From: Nitrobacteraceae bacterium AZCC 2146
GTDB lineage: Bacteria > Pseudomonadota > Alphaproteobacteria > Rhizobiales > Xanthobacteraceae
DNA length: 64,000 nucleotides
NCBI GenBank assembly: GCA_036924855.1
Contig: JBAGRP010000001.1
Location: 1,860,001 to 1,924,000, forward strand
Direction of reading: 5' to 3'
Shown: one piece after another, positions 17,841 to 27,131 of the stretch
Layout: each line of letters begins with the position of its first letter
Position numbering within the stretch: the first letter of the stretch is position 1
Made by a program: the position numbers and the translations under genes
Notes under the pieces: generated by a model
Seen by the model: the letters and a program-made list of their open reading frames with translations, nothing else
The model's database searches: none
Told to the model about the DNA's origin: nothing

Positions 17841-19379
17841 GTGCATGGCAATGTTGCGCCATTGAGCCGTGTTGGCACTTTAGGAATGACTGGAGGGCCG
17901 GTGCTCAAACGTTTTACGCGCCGTCATTTTGCAAAGGCTGCGGGATCGCTGGCCCTCGGCGCCTCGACCAGCTTGGCTGATATGGACCGGGCGCAATCGG
18001 CCCCGGCGAACCCGATAAACGCAGGGGAACGAAGCTTCCCGAAGGACTTCGTCTGGGGCACAGCGACCTCGGCCTATCAGATCGAGGGCGCCGTCGATGA
18101 GGACGGCCGCGGTCCGTCGATCTGGGACCGCTACGCGCACACGCCCGGGAAGATCCGCGATCACAGCAACGCCGATCGCACGGCCGATCACTATCACCGC
18201 TACAAGGAAGACGTGCAGCTGATGAAGGCGCTGGGCGTCACCGCCTATCGCTTTTCGATCGCGTGGCCGCGGGTCTTTCCGGAAGGCAGCGGCGCCGCGA
18301 ACCCCAAAGGCCTGGATTTCTACAACCGGCTGATCGACGAACTTCTGGCCAACGGCATCGAGCCTTTCGCCACGCTGTATCACTGGGACCTGCCGCAGGC
18401 GCTGCAGGAACGTTTTGGCGGATGGCAATCCCGCGACACATCAAAGGCGTTCGGCGATTATGCCGGCTATGTCGCGCAGCACCTCACCGATCGCGTGAAC
18501 AGCATGTTCACGATCAACGAATCCGCGACCTTCATCGATTTCGGCTATGGCAGCGGCCCGGTCGAAATGGCGCCGGGCGTCAAGCTGCCGCAGGCCGGCC
18601 TGAACCAGGTGCGCCACCATGTAGTGCTCGGCCATGGCCTGGCGGTGCAGGCGATCCGCGCCAGTGGCCGCGCCGGGACCAAAGTCGGCCCGGCCGAAAA
18701 CATCGTCGCCTGCGTGCCGGCCGTTGAGACGCCGGAGAACATCCGGGCGTCGGAGATCGCGACGCGCGAGATGAACGGCGGCTATCTCACCGTGATGCTG
18801 GAGGGAAAATACACCGACGCCTTTCTCGCTTATGCCGGCAAGGACGCTCCGAAGTACACAGCTGAGGACCTGAAGATCATTTCCTCCCCGGTCGATTTCG
18901 TCGGCATCAACGTCTACATGCCGCAGCACTACGTGGTGGCAACCGACGATGCACATGGCTTCGCCCTCGTCCCGTTTCCGGCGTCGTTCCCGCACATGGA
19001 ATCGGACTGGCTGCGGATCGGGCCGGAAGCAATGTACTGGGCACCGCGCAACCTCGCCAAAGTCTGGAACGTTGAGCATATCTACATCAGCGAGAACGGC
19101 ACGTCGGCGACAGACCGGCCTGCCGCCGACGGCAAAATCCACGACCTCGACCGCATCATGTATCTGCGCAACTACCTGACGCAGTTGCAGCGGGCGACCT
19201 CCGAGGGCGTTCCGGTGCGCGGCTATTTCCAATGGAGCCTGATGGACAATTTCGAATGGCCGGACGGCTTCGACAAGCGGTTCGGACTTTATCACGTCAA
19301 TTTCGACACCCAGCGCCGCACCCCAAAACTCAGCGTGGATTTCTACCGCCAGCTGATCGCGATGAACGCGCTGGTTTAG
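17841..19379 (+). CDS. Tat-exported family 1 glycoside hydrolase (beta-glucosidase)
   Basis: 512 residues from this start; a GTG at 17901 giving MLKRFTRRHF is also possible. The Tat motif FTRRHFAKAAG lies near residues 25-35, followed by an apolar run, so export in folded form is likely. FPKDFVWGTATSAYQIEGA opens the GH1 barrel; DLPQALQERFGGW and ISENG (nucleophile Glu) are present. The acid/base motif reads INES instead of the usual NEP. The family hydrolyses beta-glucosides. The convergent OprB porin gene suggests coordinated sugar uptake. Confidence 0.9.
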   Translation: MHGNVAPLSRVGTLGMTGGPVLKRFTRRHFAKAAGSLALGASTSLADMDRAQSAPANPINAGERSFPKDFVWGTATSAYQIEGAVDEDGRGPSIWDRYAHTPGKIRDHSNADRTADHYHRYKEDVQLMKALGVTAYRFSIAWPRVFPEGSGAANPKGLDFYNRLIDELLANGIEPFATLYHWDLPQALQERFGGWQSRDTSKAFGDYAGYVAQHLTDRVNSMFTINESATFIDFGYGSGPVEMAPGVKLPQAGLNQVRHHVVLGHGLAVQAIRASGRAGTKVGPAENIVACVPAVETPENIRASEIATREMNGGYLTVMLEGKYTDAFLAYAGKDAPKYTAEDLKIISSPVDFVGINVYMPQHYVVATDDAHGFALVPFPASFPHMESDWLRIGPEAMYWAPRNLAKVWNVEHIYISENGTSATDRPAADGKIHDLDRIMYLRNYLTQLQRATSEGVPVRGYFQWSLMDNFEWPDGFDKRFGLYHVNFDTQRRTPKLSVDFYRQLIAMNALV

Positions 19380-19391
19380 TCCGCGGCGTCT

Positions 19392-20741
19392 TCAAAAATT
19401 GATCGTGGTGCGGACGCCGAACACCGCGGCATCCTTGATGCGTTGGGTCTGTGTGGCGTCGGTGGGATCGACGGTGCCGCCGCCGGGATGCACGACGTAT
19501 TGAAGCAACGGCTGGATCGAAACGCCCGTTTTGACTTCCGCGAGATAGGTCATTTCGAGAATCGCTTCGTAGTCGCGCACCGGGCTTGCGATTCCCGTGA
19601 ATTGCTGGATATCGCGATCGAACTGACGCGCGCCGTCGGAAATCCGGGCATAGGTCATCGCAAAGCCGATCTTGTCGTTCGGCCTGCTCTCGCTGAAACC
19701 GGTGAACTGAATTCCGCCGTCGATATACACGCTGACGAGATTGCGGTCGGACGGGCTGACCGAGACGCGTGCGAACAGACCGATGCCCTTGTCGGGATCA
19801 AGCGCGCTGCGCGCCAGCCTCTGCTCATAGACCGCGAAGAACCCTTGATTGCGCCGCAACGCCACCGGCTCGCCCGATCCCGCGGGATCCGCGAGCGACA
19901 AGCCCTGCGCGGTCAGGCGCTGATCGTCGAAGGTGCCGAGATGATACCACGCCCCGCCGGTGATCGAGCCCGGCAGGGCGGCGGCGCCGAGTTCGAAACC
20001 GTATTTGAGCTGGCCTATGAACCATGGCGGGTCGTTGACGCGAAACAACAGCCCGTTCGGATTCTTGATCTGCGGATCTTCGGGACCCTGCGGCGCGGCG
20101 TCGCCGTCGAACACCGCAAGGTATGCGGTGATGCGCTCGGACAATTGCGCCTTGATGCGAATGCCGGGCACCGCCAGCGGCGGCGACGGCCCGCCGCTCG
20201 GCAGAATGACCCCGGTGATACCCGGCCAGCCCAAAGCGGAATTGGCGAAGACATCGTCGTATTTGCTGTCGATGAATTCGATATCCGACGGCTGCTGGCC
20301 GACCTTGATCATCAGCCTGCCGCCGAGCAGCGACTGCTCGATCCACATCTCGTAGAGGCGAGTCGCCGGCAGCGCCTCGATGCCGCTCACCAGCATCAGG
20401 TTGCCGACATAATCGCGCGACAGGCCGTCGCCATGGATCTGGAAGATGTTGGCGTGGAAGGTCGCGCCTGGCCATCCAATCGCCTTCTCCAGATCGACAT
20501 CGGTGCCGAGATCGAGCCGGCCGGTATAGATCGCACCGCGGCGGATGCCGCCAGAGGCATTGCCGAGGGTTTCGCCGATATAGGTTGCCGAAAACGCGAT
20601 GCCCCAGTCGGCCAGGATTTGCCTGGCGTCCTTGGGCGGAATGTCGGCGGCATCCGCCGGACCGGCATAAGCAAGACCCAACAGCAGACTGACGCCGCCC
20701 ATCGCGCCGGCGCGTACCCTGCTCCGCAATGGCTTGGCCAT
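19392..20741 (-). CDS. Carbohydrate-selective porin, OprB family
   Basis: 449 residues with a signal peptide to about 31 (AYAGPADAADIPP). The mature protein has the alternating aromatic pattern of a 16-strand outer-membrane barrel, with YIGETLGNASGGIRRGAIYTGRLDLGTDVDLEKAIGWPG near the N-terminus, as in OprB. It ends in NF, with a terminal Phe as expected for an outer-membrane barrel. Only 12 bp separate its stop from that of the GH1 gene. The ZntB-like gene upstream ends 6 bp before its start, so the two may be cotranscribed. Confidence 0.9.
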   Translation of the reverse strand: MAKPLRSRVRAGAMGGVSLLLGLAYAGPADAADIPPKDARQILADWGIAFSATYIGETLGNASGGIRRGAIYTGRLDLGTDVDLEKAIGWPGATFHANIFQIHGDGLSRDYVGNLMLVSGIEALPATRLYEMWIEQSLLGGRLMIKVGQQPSDIEFIDSKYDDVFANSALGWPGITGVILPSGGPSPPLAVPGIRIKAQLSERITAYLAVFDGDAAPQGPEDPQIKNPNGLLFRVNDPPWFIGQLKYGFELGAAALPGSITGGAWYHLGTFDDQRLTAQGLSLADPAGSGEPVALRRNQGFFAVYEQRLARSALDPDKGIGLFARVSVSPSDRNLVSVYIDGGIQFTGFSESRPNDKIGFAMTYARISDGARQFDRDIQQFTGIASPVRDYEAILEMTYLAEVKTGVSIQPLLQYVVHPGGGTVDPTDATQTQRIKDAAVFGVRTTINF

Positions 20742-20747
20742 GACCGG

Positions 20748-21776
20748 CTACCTGATCAAGCCGATGCGCTTCATCACCAGGTAGGCAGAAATCGACGACA
20801 CCACAATCAGCAACGCCGCCCACAGAAAGCCAGACTCGACGTCGGTCAGCGGCAGGCCCTTGGTGTTCATGCCGAAAATGCCGGTCACCAGCGTCGGCGG
20901 CAATAGCAGCGCGGTCAGCACCGAGAGCACGCGCAGACTGTCGTTGCCCTGCTCCTCGATCTGCAAATGCAGCTCTTCCTGCAGCAGCCGACTACGCTCG
21001 CGCATCTCGACGACCCGGTGGTCCAGCCCATCGAGGCGCTGCGCCAGCTTGCCCGCGCGCAGTTGCAAAGCGGGCTTCAGAGCATCGACGCCCTTCTGCT
21101 CAAGCCGGTGAAACACGATGCGCAGCCCGGAGAGCTGGCGATGCAGCCGGACGCAGGTGCGGCGCAGCCGGCCGAGCCTTTGCAGCATGTCCTTCGAATT
21201 GCCGGACAGCACCTGCTCCTCGATCTCGTCGAGTGCAACCGCGATGCGATCGGCGACGCCGTCCATGGTATCGGCGACGTTTTCGACGATGGTCTCCAGC
21301 AGCGCTGCCATGCTGTCGATGCGGTATCCGCCCTCCAGCGAGCGGCGGGTGGCATCGACCGCGCATAGCGCATGATGCCGGCCGCTGACCAGGATGCGTT
21401 CGGTCATGATGAAGCGCAGATAGCCGGTCTCTTCCGTCGCCTCGTCGATATCGCGCAGCAGATCGGAAATCACGCCGTAGATACTGTCGTCCGACGTGTG
21501 GAGCTGCTGATAGGTGTCCTTGGAGAGCAGCAGCGCCCGCGCCTGCTCCGGCGCATGAAGCTCGGCCTGCGCCAGCCATTGCAGCGCGCGAGCGTCGGTG
21601 AGATTGAAATGCAGCCAGAGCAAATCGCCATGGAGTGTATCGATGGGCCCGTCGATCGGCAGCGGCTCCGGCTTGTCGTCCGGATGAATCCGGAACGCCC
21701 AGACCAAGCCAGGAATTGCGGCGCGTCTAGCATTGCCGCCCGCAAGAGTAGAAACGGACGAAAAATCAGACGACAT
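20748..21776 (-). CDS. zntB: ZntB/CorA-family divalent cation transporter
   Basis: 342 residues from the ATG at 21776. A large N-terminal cytoplasmic domain with a long helical stretch is followed by two C-terminal membrane segments. The loop after the first carries GMN (GIFGMNTKGLPLTD), the selectivity motif of the CorA superfamily. The N-terminal AFRIHPDDKPEPL and DLLWLHFNL segments favour ZntB (zinc transport) over CorA. Substrate by family only. Confidence 0.85.
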   Translation of the reverse strand: MSSDFSSVSTLAGGNARRAAIPGLVWAFRIHPDDKPEPLPIDGPIDTLHGDLLWLHFNLTDARALQWLAQAELHAPEQARALLLSKDTYQQLHTSDDSIYGVISDLLRDIDEATEETGYLRFIMTERILVSGRHHALCAVDATRRSLEGGYRIDSMAALLETIVENVADTMDGVADRIAVALDEIEEQVLSGNSKDMLQRLGRLRRTCVRLHRQLSGLRIVFHRLEQKGVDALKPALQLRAGKLAQRLDGLDHRVVEMRERSRLLQEELHLQIEEQGNDSLRVLSVLTALLLPPTLVTGIFGMNTKGLPLTDVESGFLWAALLIVVSSISAYLVMKRIGLIR

Positions 21777-21834
21777 CGGACACCCGAAACTTTCCACGCA
21801 ATGCAACAGACATGAAGCAGAAAGAAAATGAACG

Positions 21835-21860
21835 AGGCCGCTGCGTTACCGCAGCGGCCT
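21835..21860 (-). terminator. Intrinsic terminator of the phosphate transporter gene
   Basis: Perfect 11-bp arms (AGGCCGCTGCG / CGCAGCGGCCT) around a TTAC/GTAA loop lie 9 bp past the pit stop. On the minus strand the hairpin is followed by a T-rich tract (CGTTCATTTTCTTTC). Confidence 0.75.
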
Positions 21861-21868
21861 TGCAGGCA

Positions 21869-23503
21869 TCAGAACAGATGCGAGAACAGCACGTACAATC
21901 CGGCGGACAGGATGATCGCCGCCGGCAGGGTCAGCACCCAGGCCGCCAGCATATTGCGGATGGTCGCCATCTGCAGCCCCGAGCCGTTCGCGGCCATCGT
22001 GCCGGCAACACCGGACGACAGCACGTGGGTGGTCGAGACCGGCAGACCGAACATGTCGGCGGCACCGATGGTCACCGCGGCGACGAGTTCGGCGGAGGCA
22101 CCCTGCGCGTAGGTCAGATGCGACTTGCCGATCTTCTCGCCGACGGTCACGACGATGCGCTTCCAGCCGATCATGGTGCCCAGCCCGAGCGCGATGGCGA
22201 CCGCGATCTTCACCCAGGTCGGGATGAACTTGGTCGCGGAATCCAGCGAGCTCTTGTAGGTGTTCAGCGTGGCAACGTCGTCCTTGCTGAGGTCGTTTTC
22301 CTTGTCCTTCATCAGAAAGCGGATGGCTTCTGAAGCGAGATACATGTCGTTACGGGTGTTGCCGACGGCTTCGGCGGGCACCTTGTCGAGGGTGCCGTAG
22401 GTGCGGACCTGATTGCCGACATCCGCCACCAGCACCGCAAGCGACGGATAGGTACCCTCGGTGATCTTGTGTTGCGAGACATACTGCGTCACCGCTGGAC
22501 GGGGGTCGCCGATGATGCTGTGACCGGCACCCTTGGCGGCAACGACCTTGGCAGCCGCGGCAGACGCGGTCTGGAACTGCTCGACCTGCGAGGTCGGCAG
22601 CGCGCGGTTCAGCGCGTAGGCGGTCGGCACAGTGCCGATCAGCACCAGCATGATCAGGCCCATGCCCTTCTGGCCGTCATTCGAACCATGCGCGAAGCTG
22701 ACACCGGTGCAGGTGAGGATCAGCAGACCACGGATCCACAGCGGCGGCGTCTTACCACCTTCGGGAGCCGCGTACAGAGCGGGATTGCGAACGATCAGTT
22801 TCAGCAGCAGCAGCAGAACCGCGGCGCAGATGAATCCGACCAGTGGCGACAGCAGCAGCGCGTAGCCGATCTCGGTGGCCTTGCCCCAATCGACGCCGGA
22901 GGTACCATCGCGGCCACGCATCATCGCATTGGCGACGCCGACGCCGATGATCGAACCGATCAGCGTGTGCGAGCTGGACGCCGGCAGGCCGAAGTACCAG
23001 GTCGCCAGGTTCCACAGGATCGCGGCGATCAGCAGCGCGAATACCATGGCGAAGCCAGCGGAGCTGCCGACCTGCAGGATCAATTCCACCGGCAGCAGCG
23101 AGACGATGCCAAAGGCGACGGCGCCGGTCGAAACCAGCACGCCCAGGAAGTTGAAGAAGCCCGACCACATCACGGCGAATTCCGCCGGCAGCGAATGGGT
23201 GTAGATCACGGTCGCGACGGCATTGGCCGTGTCGTGGAAGCCGTTGACGAACTCAAAGCCGAGCGCGATCAGCAACGCGACGAACAGCAGCAGATAGGGC
23301 AGATAGCTGGTGACCCGGGTGCCGGTCGCCTCGACGTCGACATAAATGCTGTAGGCCACGAACAGCCCGCCGGCGGCGAGAATTCCGAAAAACAGGATCA
23401 TGGTCAGGGGATTGAAACCCTTGTCGAGATTGGGCCGTGACGCCGGCTCGATCGGCCCGCCCCTGTCCATCGTGTGGTTGATCGTAAAATCGGTCATGTT
23501 CAC
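21869..23503 (-). CDS. pit: Inorganic phosphate transporter, PiT family
   Basis: 544 residues, about ten to twelve membrane segments. GFEFVNGFHDTANAVATVIYTHSL is the first PiT signature (GANDVANA-like). GAADMFGLPVSTTHVLSSGVAGTMAANG near the end is the second. A large hydrophilic loop (about 320-445) separates the two halves, as in low-affinity PiT transporters. The upstream region carries a degenerate PhoB-like box and a TTAA-N6-TTAA pair. PhoD is encoded just upstream on the same strand. Confidence 0.93.
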   Translation of the reverse strand: MNMTDFTINHTMDRGGPIEPASRPNLDKGFNPLTMILFFGILAAGGLFVAYSIYVDVEATGTRVTSYLPYLLLFVALLIALGFEFVNGFHDTANAVATVIYTHSLPAEFAVMWSGFFNFLGVLVSTGAVAFGIVSLLPVELILQVGSSAGFAMVFALLIAAILWNLATWYFGLPASSSHTLIGSIIGVGVANAMMRGRDGTSGVDWGKATEIGYALLLSPLVGFICAAVLLLLLKLIVRNPALYAAPEGGKTPPLWIRGLLILTCTGVSFAHGSNDGQKGMGLIMLVLIGTVPTAYALNRALPTSQVEQFQTASAAAAKVVAAKGAGHSIIGDPRPAVTQYVSQHKITEGTYPSLAVLVADVGNQVRTYGTLDKVPAEAVGNTRNDMYLASEAIRFLMKDKENDLSKDDVATLNTYKSSLDSATKFIPTWVKIAVAIALGLGTMIGWKRIVVTVGEKIGKSHLTYAQGASAELVAAVTIGAADMFGLPVSTTHVLSSGVAGTMAANGSGLQMATIRNMLAAWVLTLPAAIILSAGLYVLFSHLF

Positions 23504-23516
23504 GCCCCCTTACCGG

Positions 23517-23564
23517 TTAACAGGCGTTAATCTTTGCCCGATTGATTTGAAGGCTGGATGACAG
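23517..23564 (-). promoter_or_regulatory. Pit upstream region with degenerate Pho box and TTAA pair
   Basis: On the minus strand CTGTCAT-CCAG-CCTTCAA (23564-23547) has a perfect first half of the PhoB consensus and a poor second half (4 of 7). TTAACAGGCGTTAA at 23517-23530 resembles a CtrA site with spacing 6 rather than 7. Both are weak evidence. Confidence 0.3.
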
Positions 23565-23645
23565 CCGCGACAATTTGGCAATTTCGCTCTGCGCCGCGCC
23601 CAAAAAGTCGGGGATTTTCAGGCCGTTGGCTGGACCGCCGCCCGA

Positions 23646-25229
23646 TCAAAAATGCCGCGACAGCACCCGGTTTGCCCTGACATCGGGCCGTGGCGCGATC
23701 TGCACCGACCACAGCGCGCGGTCATCAACGTCCTTCAGGGTCACGGTCATGACTTCGGTCGGCCCATCGATATTGACGTGGCCGAAGAACTGCAGCCCGA
23801 AACATGGCGCGAGATTTTCGCCCTGCGCTTCACTGCAGCCTTTTTCAAACTTCACCACCGGGCCAAAGGTGTTGTCCAGTTGTCCCGGCGCCCAGGTGCC
23901 CGCATGCAGCGGACCGGAGACGAACTCCCAGAACGGCTCGAAATCCTGGAACACGGCGCGGTTCGGGTCATAGTAATGCGCGGCGGTGTAGTGCATGTCG
24001 GCGGTGAGCCAGACGGTGTTACTGACACCGGCGTGCTTGATGAAGGACAAGAGATCCGCGATCTCGTGCTCGCGCCGCTGCGGCGGCCCGTCGCCCAGCG
24101 CGATGGCGTCGAGGCTGATCAGCCCGATCGGCAGATCCGCGGCAATGACTTTCCACGTCGCATTCGAGGCCATCAGCTCACGCTTCAGCCACGCCAGTTG
24201 CACTGGCCCGAGGATGTAAGCTGCGGCCTGATCGTCGCCCTTATTCCACGTGGAGTCGCGATAGCTGCGCATATCAAGCAGGAAGACATCGAGCAGCGGG
24301 CCGTAGCTGGCCTTGCGATAGACGCGTCCAGCCTGCTCCGGCCGCTCGCGCATCGGAATGAACTCGTGAAACGCTTGCCGCGCCCGCGATACCAGTCGTG
24401 AAGTACCATGTTCGTCGTAGCCGCTTTCATCGACCGAGCCGATCGGCGACCAGTCGTTGGTGACTTCGTGATCGTCCCATTGCGCGAGGATCGGGACCTG
24501 CGCGTTGAAGGCACGCATGTTGTCGTCGAGCAGGTTGTATTTGTAGTTACCGCGGAACTGCGCGAGGTCGTGCGCAACGACGGATTTTTCTTCCGTAACG
24601 ATGTTTCGCCAGATCTCTCCATTCGGCAGTTTCAGCTCGGATTCGATCGGGCAGTCCGCATAGATGTGATCGCCGGAGTGAATGAAGAAGTCCGGGCGGT
24701 TGTTGAGCATCGTTCGGTAGCTGCGCAGGCCGCCGCGCGCGGGATCGATGCCCCAGCCCTGCCCCACCGTATCCCCCGACCAGACAAAAGAGATCGACTG
24801 CTTCTCGGTCAGCGCGGTCTTGAAATGCCCGACCTGGGTTTCGCCGGCGAAGCGGGCATCCGCGATATCGTCAAAACGCACGCGATAGAAGATGTCCTGC
24901 CCGGACGGCAGATTTTCGATCAGCCCCTTTGCGGTGAAGTCGCTGCCCGGCAACGCATCGACCGACTGCGACCCCAGGATATTACGAAAGCTTTCGGTGG
25001 TGGCATAGTCGATCTGCATGCGCGCCACCCTGTCCGCCCGCGCCCAGACGATCGCCGAGTCGGTCGAGACATCGCCGGATTGCAGTCCGCAGCTGATGTT
25101 CGGCCGATCCGCAGCGCGGCTGAGATAGGGCGCCGCGATGCCGCCGATGCCCGCCAGCGCTAGCGTCGAGGCCGAACGCGTCAGGAACTGGCGTCGTGTC
25201 GGCTGCGCATCGCGGATCGTAATCGCCAT
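23646..25229 (-). CDS. phoD: Alkaline phosphatase D (PhoD family), Tat-exported
   Basis: 527 residues from the ATG at 25229. The Tat motif TRRQFLTRSAS is at about 11-21. A PhoD N-terminal domain (ISCGLQSGDVSTDSAIVWARA) is followed by the metallophosphatase core: VWSGDTVGQGW, FFIHSGDHIYADCPIE, WDDHEVTNDW and WLTADMHYTAAHYY, giving the Asp, His and Asn metal ligands. The family hydrolyses phosphate mono- and diesters in the periplasm with Ca/Fe. Placement upstream of pit implies a joint role in phosphate scavenging. Confidence 0.93.
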   Translation of the reverse strand: MAITIRDAQPTRRQFLTRSASTLALAGIGGIAAPYLSRAADRPNISCGLQSGDVSTDSAIVWARADRVARMQIDYATTESFRNILGSQSVDALPGSDFTAKGLIENLPSGQDIFYRVRFDDIADARFAGETQVGHFKTALTEKQSISFVWSGDTVGQGWGIDPARGGLRSYRTMLNNRPDFFIHSGDHIYADCPIESELKLPNGEIWRNIVTEEKSVVAHDLAQFRGNYKYNLLDDNMRAFNAQVPILAQWDDHEVTNDWSPIGSVDESGYDEHGTSRLVSRARQAFHEFIPMRERPEQAGRVYRKASYGPLLDVFLLDMRSYRDSTWNKGDDQAAAYILGPVQLAWLKRELMASNATWKVIAADLPIGLISLDAIALGDGPPQRREHEIADLLSFIKHAGVSNTVWLTADMHYTAAHYYDPNRAVFQDFEPFWEFVSGPLHAGTWAPGQLDNTFGPVVKFEKGCSEAQGENLAPCFGLQFFGHVNIDGPTEVMTVTLKDVDDRALWSVQIAPRPDVRANRVLSRHF

Positions 25230-25409
25230 GGAGGCCCCTCGTCGAATCGACGAGAAGCTTGCCCGCGGCAATTGACCGTTAGCCGAAGGATTTGCGACAG
25301 GCCGGTGACGCGACCGAAGCCGTTTGCCGCAATACTGCCGTGCCGAAGTCACCGCGCTGTAATTGACGGCAGCTATAGATCGGATCGAACAGCCAAGGTG
25401 AAATGCGAC

Positions 25410-25625
25410 ATGAAACCGGCTTATGATACGACCACGCTGGCGCTGCTGCGGCGAGCTCTGGAGGACGTCCTCGTCGATCCGCGTTTTCTGCGGTCGAAGT
25501 CGATTTCCGCGCTCGAGGTCGCGGAGCATATTCTCTCACAGGCGGCACGCGGCGAACGCGACATCGAACGGATGAAAGCCTCGGCGTTGGGCATGATGGA
25601 CGCCCCCCTCCGCGAGGCCGCCTAG
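25410..25625 (+). CDS. Small conserved-looking protein, function unknown
   Basis: 71 residues from the ATG at 25410 (MKPAYDTTTLALL). The composition is that of a soluble helical protein (RRALEDVLVDPRFLRSKSISALEVAEHILSQAARGERDIERMKASAL). Codon usage resembles its neighbours. A hairpin with a TTTT tail at 25712-25750 could end its transcript. No family recognised. Confidence 0.6.
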   Translation: MKPAYDTTTLALLRRALEDVLVDPRFLRSKSISALEVAEHILSQAARGERDIERMKASALGMMDAPLREAA

Positions 25626-25711
25626 GCTGCCCAAGGCGCCGTAGCGGGGCCGCCCGGCGGGGTGGATATTCGTGGCCCCGTCGGTTGACTTTGCCCTGCC
25701 GCTTCCCCCAT

Positions 25712-25750
25712 AAACGCGCCAACCGGGAGCCCGAGATTGGGCGCGCGTTT
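25712..25750 (+). terminator. Candidate terminator before tRNA-Tyr
   Basis: AAACGCGC (25712-25719) pairs with GCGCGTTT (25743-25750) around a 23-base loop, with a TTTT run at the end. The loop is long, so efficiency is uncertain. Confidence 0.4.
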
Positions 25751-25810
25751 TAACGTCAGCCATGGCCGTCCAGCCACTTCTTGGTGGGCTGAGGTCCGAT
25801 GACGTGGAGC

Positions 25811-25896
25811 GGGGGAGTGTCCCGAGTGGCAAAGGGAGCTGACTGTAAATCAGCCGTCTTATGACTTCGAAGGTTCGAGTCCTTCTTCCCCCACCA
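25811..25896 (+). tRNA. tRNA-Tyr (anticodon GTA)
   Basis: A long-variable-arm tRNA of 86 nt including the encoded CCA. The acceptor GGGGGAG pairs with TTCCCCC with one G-T pair. The anticodon loop is CTGTAAA (GTA). The variable arm CCGTCTTATGACTTCG and the T-arm GGTTCGAGTCC are intact. Confidence 0.97.
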
Positions 25897-26349
25897 TCCT
25901 GTTTTCATTGAAGAATTAGCCCTGCGGGGCGGCGGCTTGTAAGCAATCGCGGTTTCGCGGTTCGTTCTCGTGTGGGGCGGCCAAGAGCGGCGCGCCTACA
26001 GCCGCGCCGACTGGCCCCTCGCGACCACCCGCCCGACCACCCGCCGCCGGCTGATGGCCGCCCGCACCCAGAGCGCGGGAACCGGACAATCCCCCGCCGC
26101 TCGGCAGCCTGTCAAAAGCCGAATCGCTGAAACACAGGCCAATCCAGGGAGCTGGCACCGCCCGCTTCCTGGCAGGATGGGTCCAGATCCGGACCGCCGG
26201 CGGACGCTGGAACAGGCCCGGAATGATGAACTCCGGGTTCAATGCGGCCGCGAGATGATCGCTATCGACGATGCGTTCGCCGATGGCACGACATAGTCAC
26301 GCAACCAACAATCAAGTAGAGATAGTGCCGTCGAAGTTGGATTGCGCAC
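25897..26349. other. Gap after tRNA-Tyr with no convincing gene
   Basis: About 450 bp. Open frames occur on both strands (25970-26296 on +, 25916-26242 on -) but show no domain, signal peptide or ribosome-binding site and differ from neighbouring coding sequence. No integrase, transposase remnant or repeat of the tRNA 3' end was noticed. Confidence 0.5.
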
Positions 26350-26763
26350 ATGACAAAGCCAACCGAACGCGACCACGGGTTTTTGGGCCTGGTCGAGCGC
26401 ATCATGAGGAGGCCGGAAGACGTCGCGCCTGCGAAGGCGGATGCCGACGCGGCCGCACAGGAGCGCCTCGATCCGGTCGTGGAGGCAGACGCCGCGCCTG
26501 CCCTGCTTGAGCCTCAGTTCTCCGTGGAAGGCCCGCGAACCCGAAGCCCTTCCGAAATGGCGGACATCATCCTTCGTGCGCTCAAAGCCATCGAAGGTTG
26601 CCCGCAGCAAGGCTTCGAAGTGACCGTGTACGGCGCACGGCCGTGGAACGCCATGCTGCGCATTACCCCGGCAGTGGGCCAGTTGCCTGATGCTCAGGCG
26701 TGGCGCGCACGGGTGCGGGACATGGTCCCGCTGCTTAGAGAACAATACGACGTGGTCGACTAA
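26350..26763 (+). CDS. Conserved-looking hypothetical protein
   Basis: 137 residues. The N-terminal half is acidic and likely disordered (EDVAPAKADADAAAQERLDPVVEADAAP). The C-terminal half looks folded: SEMADIILRALKAIEGCPQQGFEVTVYGARPWNAMLRITPAVGQLPDAQAWRARVRDMVPLLREQYDV. It ends at TAA. No function can be assigned; it is probably cytoplasmic. Confidence 0.65.
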   Translation: MTKPTERDHGFLGLVERIMRRPEDVAPAKADADAAAQERLDPVVEADAAPALLEPQFSVEGPRTRSPSEMADIILRALKAIEGCPQQGFEVTVYGARPWNAMLRITPAVGQLPDAQAWRARVRDMVPLLREQYDVVD

Positions 26764-27131
26764 AACTCAGGCGCCTCGAAAGCTGGGGCTCAACAATCCC
26801 AGGCGACCAGCGGCTCCCAGCATCCTGCGAAAACGGGTCACCGAGACCGGTTTGAAACCAGCAGGAGTAAGAACAATGCCCGCTCGGCATTGTATCTCGC
26901 AGCCTGACGGGTTCTTTCGCATCCGCGGGCAAGCTGGGTCCCGCTGCGATCGCATACGCACCATTCCCATCTGTTCCGGGCAATATTGACGATCATCAAG
27001 TCAAACATTCAGCCAAGGTATCGCCGCTCCGAAGCAATTCGTTGAGGCTGATCAATCGCAGGCGGCTTTCCGCCAGGGTCAAGCAAAGGGCTCAAATTGC
27101 CATTATTCGGCTCCCGTGAGACAAGCCGTCC
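26764..27131. other. Intergenic region upstream of rlmB
   Basis: About 370 bp. It holds a possible 37-codon frame (26876-26989) with an AGGAG ribosome-binding site whose start codon lies inside a perfect 8-bp hairpin (26873-26893), described separately. Otherwise nothing recognisable. Confidence 0.45.
26876..26989 (+). CDS. Possible small ORF with start codon in a hairpin
   Basis: 37 codons (MPARHCISQPDGFF...CSGQY), too short for routine calling. AGGAG lies 8 bp before the ATG. The ATG is within the perfect stem ACAATGCC / GGCATTGT (26873-26880 / 26886-26893). Two or three cysteines and many arginines; no family. Could be a leader peptide or chance. Confidence 0.25.
   Translation: MPARHCISQPDGFFRIRGQAGSRCDRIRTIPICSGQY

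Noticed and set aside
25811..26349. Genomic-island attachment site at tRNA-Tyr
   Set aside because: The tRNA is intact and no duplicated 3' end or phage-type gene follows.
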